64,000 bases of DNA, taken from positions 1-64,000 of the forward strand of contig JANQSI010000005.1 of assembly GCA_028284125.1 (NCBI GenBank). Direction: 5' to 3'. Source of the stretch: Cyclobacteriaceae bacterium (GTDB lineage Bacteria; Bacteroidota; Bacteroidia; Cytophagales; Cyclobacteriaceae). Shown here in pieces: positions 36,829-45,037 of the stretch (position 1 is the first letter of the stretch; each line of letters begins with the position of its first letter). The notes beneath the pieces are model-generated. The model was not told where the DNA came from and searched no databases. It saw nothing but the letters and a program-made list of their open reading frames with translations. Position numbers and translations under genes: made by a program.

Positions 36829-38042
36829 CATTTGAAGAAATTAACTCTTTCCTGAAATTCGGTTACTTTTTAGGTTATAAAAACAATAATTATTCCATCA
36901 GTTTTGATGGGATAGATAAAATTAAGTACAATAATGCGAATGAGTCGGAATTAATCGATGAAGGGATTAGTCGATGGAAAAATTGTATTCATTCTCAATT
37001 CGAGAATCGTAAGAAGCATGTGGTTCCTTTGAGCGGAGGACTAGATAGTAGAGCTATTCTTGGTGCTCTTCTTGAATTGACCGATGCTGAGAATATTTAT
37101 ACGTATACATTTGGAACTCCTAAGACCTATGACTATGAAATCGGGAGAAGAATAGCAAAGAAAACAGGCACAAGACATACTCAGTTAGAATTTTCTGACA
37201 ATGACTACTCGACTGACGATTTGATTCAAGTATCGAAGCGGGTCGATCATCAAACGCTTCTTTTTCTACATCCACATATGAAGATTGTTGATGAACTATT
37301 TTCAGACCATGCAGTTTGGTCTGGTACCATTATTGACGTTTATTTTGGAAGGCATACACATGAATTGAAAGCTAATTCGTGGGATGAGGCAATAAAAAAC
37401 TCTTTCCGAGAAAATATTTTTGTATCAAGTCTCGATATCACAAATATACCAGATAGTCAAATGTTTAAACTAGTAGATGTTGACGATAGTGTGAAGAATG
37501 AACTAGAACTAGAACACATCATAGATTTAAGGAACAGACAATTAAAATTCATAGCACCTCATGTTTTGATGAAAGGCTACGATTACAAAGTGCTTTTTCA
37601 GGATGCAGATCTTACCGGTTTTGCTCTTTCAATGGATTCCAAGCTTATTGATGATCAGTTTCTTTATAAAAAAATGATGCTAAGGGCCTTTCCAACACTG
37701 TTTTCATTGCCTACAAAATCCAACTATGGACTTCCACTAAATGCATCAATTCCTAGGCAATATGCTCGTAGATTTGTAAATAAACTTCGAAGAAATTTGC
37801 TAAAGCAGCTAACCGATCCTAACACGAATTATTTGAATTTTAATCAAGCAATAAGAGAAAGAAGCGACTTACGAAAAGTTGTTTATGAAAATGTAATGGA
37901 CTTAAAAAATCGACAAATTGTAGATTGGATTGATATTGACAAAATATGGAATTCTCATAATCGTGAGAATAACAATCATGCCGATGCTCTTATAACACTT
38001 GCCTCATTGGAGATTCATATCAAAGCTGGGTTGGATATCTAA
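36825..38042 (+). CDS. Asparagine-synthase-like protein without glutaminase domain
   Basis: The 405-residue protein has the PP-loop VVPLSGGLDSRAILGALLE (SGGxDS, about residues 67-85), then TYTFGTPKTYDYEIGRRIAKKTGTRH as in the synthetase domain of AsnB. The N-terminal 60 residues are too short for the class II glutaminase and lack a Cys2 nucleophile. It probably adenylates a carboxylate and joins it to ammonia or another amine, for example on a uronic acid or an amino-acid substituent. Coupling with CapA (4 nt overlap) supports a two-protein modification step. Confidence 0.82.
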   Translation: MTFEEINSFLKFGYFLGYKNNNYSISFDGIDKIKYNNANESELIDEGISRWKNCIHSQFENRKKHVVPLSGGLDSRAILGALLELTDAENIYTYTFGTPKTYDYEIGRRIAKKTGTRHTQLEFSDNDYSTDDLIQVSKRVDHQTLLFLHPHMKIVDELFSDHAVWSGTIIDVYFGRHTHELKANSWDEAIKNSFRENIFVSSLDITNIPDSQMFKLVDVDDSVKNELELEHIIDLRNRQLKFIAPHVLMKGYDYKVLFQDADLTGFALSMDSKLIDDQFLYKKMMLRAFPTLFSLPTKSNYGLPLNASIPRQYARRFVNKLRRNLLKQLTDPNTNYLNFNQAIRERSDLRKVVYENVMDLKNRQIVDWIDIDKIWNSHNRENNNHADALITLASLEIHIKAGLDI

Positions 38043-38044
38043 GT

Positions 38045-39157
38045 ATGAAAATAGTTTACGTGTCATATTCGGTGATACCGTCCCTAACGGCAAATAGCGT
38101 TCATGTAATGAAGATGTGTCAGGCATTTGCAAAACAAGGACATGATGTTACGTTGTTTGCACCAGGAATAGTAGATGGTCAAATCAGTACTGATGATAAC
38201 TTTGTTTTCTATAATGTAGAGCCTCTTTTTAAAATAAAGAAACTCTATTGTCCGCCCATAAGAGGAAAGAGGTACATTTATGCAGTTAATGTATTTCTTA
38301 CCTTACTCTTTTTGAAACCACAGGTAGTTTTTGGTCGAGAAATACTTGGGTGTTGGATTGCGAAAATGATGGGTTTTTCAATCGCTTTTGAATCGCATGC
38401 ACCAATTTGGTTTCAAAAGAGAATAGAAAGAATTGCTTTTAATAGCATAGTAAAGTCAAAGAAACTCTTGAGTTTCATAGTAATATCGTCGGCTTTGAAA
38501 AAAATGTATGTTGATAAGTACCCTCAAATTGCGGAGGTCATACATGTGGCACATGACGGCTCTGATGAACTTCCAGTTGAATGCAAAAGAATTAAATTGA
38601 TGGGATCAAATGATCTAAATATTGGATACGTTGGAAGCTTGTATGAAGGTCGGGGTATCGAACTTATTATTGAGCTTTCGGAAAGATTCGATTATGTGGA
38701 TTTTCATATAGTAGGTGGTGGAGATTTGGAAGTAAAAAAGTGGAAGCAGTTAATAATAAATGAGAATATTTTTTTCCATGGTTTTCATACTCAGAAAAAT
38801 ATATTGAGTTTTTTGAGAAGCTTTGATATTGTATTAGCCCCGTATCAACCAAATTTGAAGACTTATGGTGGTGGTAGATCTACAATAGATTGGATGTCTC
38901 CACTTAAGATTTTTGAATACATGGCATCTGGAACTGCAATTGTTTCTTCCGAGTTCCCAGTACTTAAAGAGGTACTTACCGATAAGAAAAATGTCTTATT
39001 CTGCGATCACGCAAACGTATCCTCCTGGGAATCATCAATTCAATTACTGCTAGATGATACAGCATTGAGGAACAAATTAGCAGATCAAGCAAAAAAGGAA
39101 TTTCAAGAAAATTATACCTGGAGTAAACGAGCCGATAACATCATTAACTTTCTATGA
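38045..39157 (+). CDS. Glycosyltransferase family 4
   Basis: The 370-residue GT-B enzyme begins VYVSYSVIPSLTANSVHVMKM with an acceptor-binding loop, and has LNIGYVGSLYEGRGIELI, FHIVGGGDLEVKKWK and the donor site SPLKIFEYMASGTAIVSSEFPVLKEV. Those are GT4 motifs, with the EX7E variant around residue 290. The acceptor and donor are unknown. Its TGA stop overlaps the ATG of a 13-codon frame. Confidence 0.87.
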   Translation: MKIVYVSYSVIPSLTANSVHVMKMCQAFAKQGHDVTLFAPGIVDGQISTDDNFVFYNVEPLFKIKKLYCPPIRGKRYIYAVNVFLTLLFLKPQVVFGREILGCWIAKMMGFSIAFESHAPIWFQKRIERIAFNSIVKSKKLLSFIVISSALKKMYVDKYPQIAEVIHVAHDGSDELPVECKRIKLMGSNDLNIGYVGSLYEGRGIELIIELSERFDYVDFHIVGGGDLEVKKWKQLIINENIFFHGFHTQKNILSFLRSFDIVLAPYQPNLKTYGGGRSTIDWMSPLKIFEYMASGTAIVSSEFPVLKEVLTDKKNVLFCDHANVSSWESSIQLLLDDTALRNKLADQAKKEFQENYTWSKRADNIINFL

Positions 39158-39195
39158 ACATACAAGAATTCATAGACAACATGTATCTACATTAG
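39154..39195 (+). CDS. 13-codon frame coupled to the GT4 gene
   Basis: ATG at 39154 overlaps the GT4 stop (ATGA) and encodes MNIQEFIDNMYLH before TAG at 39193, three bases before the polymerase ATG. It may carry ribosomes across the junction or be the remnant of a longer gene; it is too short for a homology call. Confidence 0.2.
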   Translation: MNIQEFIDNMYLH

Positions 39196-39198
39196 TAA

Positions 39199-40512
39199 AT
39201 GAAGATCTCCAAATATCATCTAACATTCTTAGCTACAATAAGCATTCTGTTTATCAACGAAATTGGTATTTTTCGAATTGCAAATTTGTATTGGTGGTCT
39301 TTTTTCGGCATTTCACTTTTGATGGTATGGGTTTACTTTTCTATTGTACTCCCCTCAAAAATGTATATTATTCAAACGCCTTTTAAGACGGAATTACAAT
39401 TGACAATCTTCTTTGTGATTTTAGCTTTTTTTTCGATGGTTTTAAATTCGGTAAACAATATCCATGCATTTTATGCAATTGGGATGAAGTTTCTACCTAT
39501 AGCATTTCTTTTATTCGGTTTGGCTTGGGTTTATCACAATTCTGCATTGCAAAGTGATCGAGTAAAAAAAAAATTGGATCGTGGAATCAAAATCATCTTT
39601 TATGCCAACCTAATAGTTGGTTGCATTCAATTTTTTGTTTTTGGCAAAGTGGTTGATGAATTGGGCTCAATTCCAAACAATGCGCATACCTTTGGATTTC
39701 TTAATATTTTTTTGGGATTGCTCTTATGGAACAGTGGTAGCTATCGGAAACTACACAGGTTGGCCTATTTATTTTCTTTCCTAGTAATGATTGTGGCGGA
39801 TTATAAATTGGGACTTTTTGTATTCTTGTCATCTCTACTTTTATCTAAGTTTACTCTAGACTCATTATACAGTGGCAAGATTGCACTTAACCTAATCTTT
39901 TCAACTATATTAATTATTATCATTGTATTCGGGTTTATTGTTTCTGTGCCTTATTTACCTTCTCATTATCGCACTATTTTTCTTGTCCTAGAGGCTCACG
40001 AGATCTTAAATCTGGACACTGTAATCCCTCCCAGTCTAGAGCTTTTTAAGGGTTACTATCAGTTATTTGCACGTGTACTGGAGGGAACTTGGGATCTTTT
40101 GTTAGGAGTCGGACCAGGTAATTATGGCTCAAATGTGGCCATATCGATGAATAAACCTTTAGCAGCAAAGTATATCAGTTTATATCGATCACAATTAGAT
40201 CAAATGGACGTGGTTTATGGAACGCTGCTCGTAAGAAATAATGCCACTGTAAGTTTGCTTGGCGAATATGGGCTTATTGGTGCATTCGTTTATCTAACTG
40301 TTTTTATACGTCTGCTTCTGTTTCCCCTCAAAAATGAGTTACGTAACTTTAGACAATACAATAAATCCATGTTTTTTTCGATGATGGTTTTGTTTTTCTT
40401 TCTCGTCTTGGAATTACCGTTGCTATCTGTAATTGAGAGTGGTTTGTATCTTTCTTTATTTGTACTCTATTATTACCATTTTAAGGTGTTTCGAAGGAAA
40501 CTAAATACTTAA
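39199..40512 (+). CDS. O-antigen polymerase/ligase-like membrane protein (Wzy candidate)
   Basis: The 437-residue protein has about 11-12 membrane helices and a large loop between about residues 265 and 350 that contains LLLGVGPGNYGSNVAI. This is a typical O-antigen ligase/polymerase (Wzy_C) loop. With Wzx, Wzz and Wza in the same locus, it is the natural candidate for the repeat-unit polymerase; sequence divergence prevents a firmer name. Confidence 0.82.
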   Translation: MKISKYHLTFLATISILFINEIGIFRIANLYWWSFFGISLLMVWVYFSIVLPSKMYIIQTPFKTELQLTIFFVILAFFSMVLNSVNNIHAFYAIGMKFLPIAFLLFGLAWVYHNSALQSDRVKKKLDRGIKIIFYANLIVGCIQFFVFGKVVDELGSIPNNAHTFGFLNIFLGLLLWNSGSYRKLHRLAYLFSFLVMIVADYKLGLFVFLSSLLLSKFTLDSLYSGKIALNLIFSTILIIIIVFGFIVSVPYLPSHYRTIFLVLEAHEILNLDTVIPPSLELFKGYYQLFARVLEGTWDLLLGVGPGNYGSNVAISMNKPLAAKYISLYRSQLDQMDVVYGTLLVRNNATVSLLGEYGLIGAFVYLTVFIRLLLFPLKNELRNFRQYNKSMFFSMMVLFFFLVLELPLLSVIESGLYLSLFVLYYYHFKVFRRKLNT

Positions 40513-40557
40513 GAATCCTAACACATCTATTCCGAATGCCACATCTTTGTTCTCACC

Positions 40558-41622
40558 TTGAAGGATAGAAAAAACGTACTCATAATCATCAATAACCTTA
40601 GAAGTGGAGGAAGTCAAAAGCAAGCCGTGCTTTATGCCAATCAATTAGCGGTTGATAATGATGTCTACTTTTTGATATTGAGGGGGTTTAACCAAACCAA
40701 TCTTTTTTTTTCTTATTTGATAGATTCTAGAGTTAATCAGGTGGCAGTAAAAAGTTCATCACCTGTTTTGTTAGTGGCTACCATGATCAGACTACTTGTT
40801 TCCAATCGTTTTGATTACTGTATCAATTTTCAGCCTATTGCTAATTTTTTGGGAACAGTTTTTTCCAAAATTTTTCAAAGAAAAACAGTGGTGGTGTGTA
40901 CCGTTAGAGGAAATGCACCTGTAAACTATAAGTACATAAAATGGTGGATAAAGCTAGCAGATATCATATGGGTAAATTCTCAACAAATAATGGATGTTCT
41001 GGTAACCAAGTTTCAAATTCCAGTCAACAAAATTTTACTTCAACATAATCTTGTTGAAACCAATACTAAGAGCAACTCATACAAAAAAGGCTACATATTA
41101 CATGTGGGTCGATTCAATCAAATAAAAAATCAAATGCAATTAATACGCGCCTTTACTCATTTGGACCAGAAGACCGAGTTAGAATTGCATCTGGTTGGTG
41201 AAATTGAGGATTTAAACTACTATAATGAGGTGCTTTCATTTATTAAGGCTCAAAAGATTGAGAATGTTTTTATTCATATAAAAACAAATCAATTAGCAAC
41301 TTATTACCAAAATGCTGAGCTATTTGTTTTGACTTCAAAAAGTGAAGGAATGCCAAACGTAATTCTTGAAGCTCAGTCCTTTGGAGTGCCTGTAATTTCA
41401 AGCTCAGTTGGTGACGTTGCGAAAATTATTAAACATGGTGATAACGGGCTTATTTACGATTGCAGGGAAGAGTCTCTAATTCAATGCTTTAATGAGTATT
41501 ATATGATGAAAAGAGAAGAAAAACTTAAGTTAAGAGAACTCTCCATAAAAGAATTGGAGATCTTCGCTACCAATAACAATGTCTCTCTTTTGCAGAATTT
41601 AGAAATGAAACTACAAAAATGA
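40558..41622 (+). CDS. Glycosyltransferase family 4
   Basis: The 354-residue GT-B enzyme starts at a TTG with NVLIIINNLRSGGSQKQAVLYAN, the GT4 acceptor-side glycine loop. It has GYILHVGRFNQIKNQMQLIRAF, LHLVGEIEDL and the donor site ELFVLTSKSEGMPNVILEAQSFGVPVISS with EX7E. No in-frame ATG lies nearby. Its stop overlaps the next methyltransferase gene by 4 nt. Confidence 0.88.
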   Translation: MKDRKNVLIIINNLRSGGSQKQAVLYANQLAVDNDVYFLILRGFNQTNLFFSYLIDSRVNQVAVKSSSPVLLVATMIRLLVSNRFDYCINFQPIANFLGTVFSKIFQRKTVVVCTVRGNAPVNYKYIKWWIKLADIIWVNSQQIMDVLVTKFQIPVNKILLQHNLVETNTKSNSYKKGYILHVGRFNQIKNQMQLIRAFTHLDQKTELELHLVGEIEDLNYYNEVLSFIKAQKIENVFIHIKTNQLATYYQNAELFVLTSKSEGMPNVILEAQSFGVPVISSSVGDVAKIIKHGDNGLIYDCREESLIQCFNEYYMMKREEKLKLRELSIKELEIFATNNNVSLLQNLEMKLQK

Positions 41623-42401
41623 ATTGTCCTCTATGTAATTCCAGTTCAAGCAGACTAGTATATCATACTACGAAAATTAAGGTACTGAAGTGTAGGGATT
41701 GTAATATTGTATTTCAGGACACCACGGTTCTAACACAAGAATTAAAGGAATATTATGAAAACAGAAAGCCAAGCTTTAGACCTCCAACAATCCACCGACA
41801 TAGGAGACAGGAGAATATTCTTAAACGATTAAGGAAATTAAACACTTTTACGGATCCACTGCTTGTGGATATTGGTTCTGGTTGGGGTTCGTTTCTGCAT
41901 CAATCGAAAGCCTATTTTCCTAGTCAAAAGGGAATTGAACCAAATAAGGATCAGGCAGAATATGGCCAGCGGGAGGGAATTGAAGTTTTGAATAGCATGT
42001 ATGATAAGAGTAGCTTGAAAAGTAATTCTACGGAATTGATAACCCTTATCCAGGTTTTAGAGCATATCGAAAATCCCAAGACAACTCTTGAGAGCATTTA
42101 TGCACATTTAAAGAGTGGTGGTATAGCTGTTATTGATGTACCTAGTTATAATAATCCAAGGTTTCTTCTGTATAGACTAACAGGCATTAAGAAATTTGCA
42201 ACAAAGGATTTTATTGTCCCTCATGTATTTTATTATACACCAAGTAGACTGATTGAGCTATGTGAACAAATTGGGTTTGAAGTTGCTCATAAGAATATTG
42301 GGCAGTACAGTATTAAGTCTAATAATTTCTTACTGAAACCAATTGATTGGATATGCAATATTTTTGGGATTGGTAGTATCACACTTTTCTTAAGAAAGTA
42401 G
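41619..42401 (+). CDS. SAM-dependent methyltransferase with N-terminal zinc-ribbon-like motif
   Basis: The 260-residue protein begins with CPLCNSSSSRLVY and KCRDCNIVFQDT (CxxC pairs at about residues 3-6 and 25-28), typical of a group of class I methyltransferases in polysaccharide clusters. The methyltransferase core is VDIGSGWGSFLHQSKAYF (motif I), GIEPNKDQAEYGQREGIEV and LITLIQVLEHIENP. A C-terminal hydrophobic segment may bring it to the membrane. It probably methylates a sugar of the repeat unit. Confidence 0.85.
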   Translation: MNCPLCNSSSSRLVYHTTKIKVLKCRDCNIVFQDTTVLTQELKEYYENRKPSFRPPTIHRHRRQENILKRLRKLNTFTDPLLVDIGSGWGSFLHQSKAYFPSQKGIEPNKDQAEYGQREGIEVLNSMYDKSSLKSNSTELITLIQVLEHIENPKTTLESIYAHLKSGGIAVIDVPSYNNPRFLLYRLTGIKKFATKDFIVPHVFYYTPSRLIELCEQIGFEVAHKNIGQYSIKSNNFLLKPIDWICNIFGIGSITLFLRK

Positions 42402-42405
42402 GGGA

Positions 42406-42502
42406 ATGAAAAAGATTTTGTTAATAAACACTCAAATGAAAAAAGGGGAAAGTTGAGAAAGCGAGTCAATTTGTAGTTTTATCAATATTTGAAATTAGGT
42501 GA
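42406..42502 (+). pseudogene. Remnant of a glycosyltransferase gene start
   Basis: ATG at 42406 encodes MKKILLINTQMKKGES then a stop. One frame over, 42452-42502 continues VEKASQFVVLSIFEIR. The first part is nearly the N-terminus of the GT4 enzyme at 43132 (GILLINTQMEKGGAQKA). So this is the first 30-odd codons of a related GT4 gene with a frameshift and the rest deleted. Confidence 0.65.
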
Positions 42503-43122
42503 TGAGAAAAATTTTGAAAACATTAAGTACCAAGCTTAGAAAAAGAAGATTTGAGAAATTTAAATCGCTTCTTGACGTGAGAGAAGATGATTATATCCTT
42601 GACGTTGGAGGGCTGCCTTGGGATTGGATAAAATGGGGGTATCAAGGAAAAGTGCTTTGTCTTTCGCTTAGCGGATTGAAAGAGGGGTTTTATGGTGAAA
42701 ACAAAAATATCGAATATAGAAAAGTAGATGTTACGAATATCCCTTTTGAGGATAATTCCTTTGAAGTGGTTTATTCGAATAGCCTCCTTGAGCATGTTGG
42801 GGAGGAGCATCAAGAAAGAATAATTAGTGAAATCAAGCGGGTCGGAAAAAAATATTGGGTTCAGGTTCCCAATAGAAACTTTATTTTCGAACCTCATTAT
42901 AAATTTCCCTTCTATCATTTTTTTCCAAGGTTTGTGAGATTGTTGATAGCAAAACATTATACTGCTAAGCTGCTCAAGCATGGCTACTATCTAAATGAGG
43001 TTGACAGTATTGCGCTTCCAAATAAAAAAGAATTCACTACCAAATGGTTTCCTGGAGACGATATTTATGTAGAGAAGTTTTATGGTCTGAAAAAGAGCTT
43101 TGTAGCATATAGAACCAGCTAG
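42502..43122 (+). CDS. SAM-dependent methyltransferase (class I, short)
   Basis: The 206-residue protein has a methyltransferase core ILDVGGLPWDWIKWG (motif I), YRKVDVTNIPFEDNSFEVVYSNSLLEHVGEEHQERIISEIKRVG and VQVPNRNFIFEPHYKFP. It resembles the methyltransf_11 family. I chose ATG 42502 rather than the adjacent GTG. It directly follows the glycosyltransferase remnant, whose last stop overlaps its start. Substrate unknown, probably a sugar residue. Confidence 0.82.
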   Translation: MRKILKTLSTKLRKRRFEKFKSLLDVREDDYILDVGGLPWDWIKWGYQGKVLCLSLSGLKEGFYGENKNIEYRKVDVTNIPFEDNSFEVVYSNSLLEHVGEEHQERIISEIKRVGKKYWVQVPNRNFIFEPHYKFPFYHFFPRFVRLLIAKHYTAKLLKHGYYLNEVDSIALPNKKEFTTKWFPGDDIYVEKFYGLKKSFVAYRTS

Positions 43123-43131
43123 GAGATAAAT

Positions 43132-44289
43132 ATGAAACAAGGGACGGGAAAAAGAGGAATTCTTCTTATCAATACCCAAATGGAGAAGGGGGGTGCTCAG
43201 AAAGCGATGTTGACCCTTGCCTCTCAGTTAGATAAGAAAAAATTCGACGTTTGTGTGGCTACCATGTATGATAAAGATTCCTTTATTCCATACTATGAGG
43301 ATTTATATGGTTTGAAGATTGTTAATCTTCAGATGAAGGATGTCAATGGAGGAAAGCTAAAAAACGCAATCAAATTTGTCGGAGGCCTTTTCAGGTTATG
43401 GAGGTTAACTAGGAGTAAAAAGTTTGATGTGGTTCAATCCTATAGTCACTACCCTAATACTATTGTTCCAATAATTAGTTTTTTTGCGGGTGTCAAAAAA
43501 CGCTATACCTCACAGAGAATGTCGCTTGATTATTTATCGGGTTTGGTTCAAAAGCTTGATAAATGGGTAGCAAATTCATTTTTTGTAACTAAAGTAATTT
43601 CCGTATCAGAGGGCACCTTACAATCTTGTGTTAGACAAGGGATAAAGGAAGATAAGCTCCTGATGATTCCGAATGGAATCAAGCTTCCTGATAAATTTCT
43701 GAACGAAAGCGAAAAATCTACCAAAATAAAAGAGATAGGCGTGGAAGGTAAATTTGTGGTTGCTATGGTGGCACGCCTGCACCGCCAAAAAGGGCATGCC
43801 TTTTTGATAGAGGCCGTGAAAGAGATAAATAAGGAAAACCTGGTAGTACTGTTGATTGGGGATGGTGAATTGAAGGATCGGCTTGAACAACAAATTGCTG
43901 ATTTTGGCCTGACCTCAAAATTTAAATTTCTTGGTTCAAGGGATGATGTTGGGGAATTGCTCCAAATAAGTGATTTGTTTATCCTGCCCTCACTTTGGGA
44001 AGGGATGCCCAACTCCGTTCTGGAGGCCATGTCACATGGACTACCAATTATTGCGACTGATGTAGATGGAACTCCTGAGCTGATTAAACATAATGAGAGT
44101 GGTTTTTTGATTGAGCCCGAGAATTCGGAGGCTATTGCTAGGGCACTTTCATACATAGTTTCCAATAATGAGATTAGAGAGAATTTTGGAAAAAACGCAA
44201 GGAAGAGAGTTGAAGAATTCTTTTCTTTGGACTATTCAATAGGAAGCTATGAAAAACTGTATTTAAGTAATGGAGGTGAAACATCTTAA
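43132..44289 (+). CDS. Glycosyltransferase family 4
   Basis: The 385-residue GT-B enzyme begins GILLINTQMEKGGAQKAMLTLASQLD, has VAMVARLHRQKGHAFLIEAVKEI, LLIGDGELKDRLEQQI, FKFLGSRDDVGELLQISDLF and the donor site PSLWEGMPNSVLEAMSHGLPIIATDVDGTPELI with EX7E. All are GT4 hallmarks. The N-terminus closely matches the remnant at 42406. It overlaps the next gene by 20 nt. Confidence 0.9.
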   Translation: MKQGTGKRGILLINTQMEKGGAQKAMLTLASQLDKKKFDVCVATMYDKDSFIPYYEDLYGLKIVNLQMKDVNGGKLKNAIKFVGGLFRLWRLTRSKKFDVVQSYSHYPNTIVPIISFFAGVKKRYTSQRMSLDYLSGLVQKLDKWVANSFFVTKVISVSEGTLQSCVRQGIKEDKLLMIPNGIKLPDKFLNESEKSTKIKEIGVEGKFVVAMVARLHRQKGHAFLIEAVKEINKENLVVLLIGDGELKDRLEQQIADFGLTSKFKFLGSRDDVGELLQISDLFILPSLWEGMPNSVLEAMSHGLPIIATDVDGTPELIKHNESGFLIEPENSEAIARALSYIVSNNEIRENFGKNARKRVEEFFSLDYSIGSYEKLYLSNGGETS

Positions 44290-45037
44290 GCTGTACGGCA
44301 CAAGAATTACTCCATTATCTATTGACGAATTGAATGAATTTACAGTCAAAACAATTTCCGAATCTGGTAAACAGCAGATTTTGAGTCTCAATTTACACAG
44401 TCTCTATCTTCAATTTAAGAATCCCGAGCTGAATAAAATACAGAATGAGTCTGTTATGAGGATAGATGGGATGCCTATTGTCTGGTTGGCAAATCAAAAA
44501 GGGTATAGAGGAGTAAGTCGGCGCCATCGTGTAACCTGGATGGATTGGAAAGAGTCCTTTTTTGACATGTGTAATACCAATAAGTTCAATATCTTCTATT
44601 TGGGTTCAAAGCCTGAATTGAAAGTAAGGATAGAGCAATACATGGATGAAAAATACCAGGATTTATCGTTTAAATGCAGTCATGGCTATTTTCAATTAAG
44701 CTCAAAGGAAGAAGAAGAATTGTTATCACAGATTAATCAGTTTAAACCAGATATACTTTTGGTAGGTATGGGGATGCCAAGGCAGGAATATTGGATAAGT
44801 ACGAATGCTTCAATGATTAATGCTAACCTTATAATGAGTTGCGGAGCTGCTATGGAATATATAGTTGGATATGTTTCTGAACCTCCAAGATGGATGGGTA
44901 GATTAGGATTGGAATGGTTGTATCGTTTGGTGGAGAAACCTGGAAGATTTTTTCACCGATACTTGGTTGAGCCTTGGGTCTTGCTATATTATATGATTAC
45001 TTATAAAAAGAATAAATGGCGAAGTACAATAGTTTAG
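44270..45037 (+). CDS. WecG/TagA/CpsF family glycosyltransferase (GT26)
   Basis: The 255-residue protein has the GT26 signature: LNLHSLYLQFKNPELNKIQNES, MRIDGMPIVWLANQKGYRGVSRRHRVTWMD, FYLGSKPEL, DILLVGMGMPRQEYWI, CGAAMEYIVGYVSEPPRWMGRLGLEWLYRLVEKPGRFFHRY. The catalytic-type aspartate is in RIDGMP. The family transfers UDP-ManNAc(A) or a hexose to lipid-linked acceptors, often the second sugar. The C-terminal arginine-rich helix is likely a membrane contact. Confidence 0.9.
   Translation: MEVKHLKLYGTRITPLSIDELNEFTVKTISESGKQQILSLNLHSLYLQFKNPELNKIQNESVMRIDGMPIVWLANQKGYRGVSRRHRVTWMDWKESFFDMCNTNKFNIFYLGSKPELKVRIEQYMDEKYQDLSFKCSHGYFQLSSKEEEELLSQINQFKPDILLVGMGMPRQEYWISTNASMINANLIMSCGAAMEYIVGYVSEPPRWMGRLGLEWLYRLVEKPGRFFHRYLVEPWVLLYYMITYKKNKWRSTIV

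Noticed and set aside
39154-39195. 13-codon frame as an acyl-carrier-protein remnant
   Set aside because: The start MNIQEFID resembles an ACP N-terminus, but 13 residues cannot support the claim.
42523-42981. Minus-strand 152-residue reading frame
   Set aside because: It is antisense to a clear methyltransferase gene and shows no recognisable domain.
43548-44165. Minus-strand 205-residue reading frame
   Set aside because: It lies entirely within the strongly supported GT4 gene on the plus strand, is serine-rich and has no family motifs; a shadow frame.
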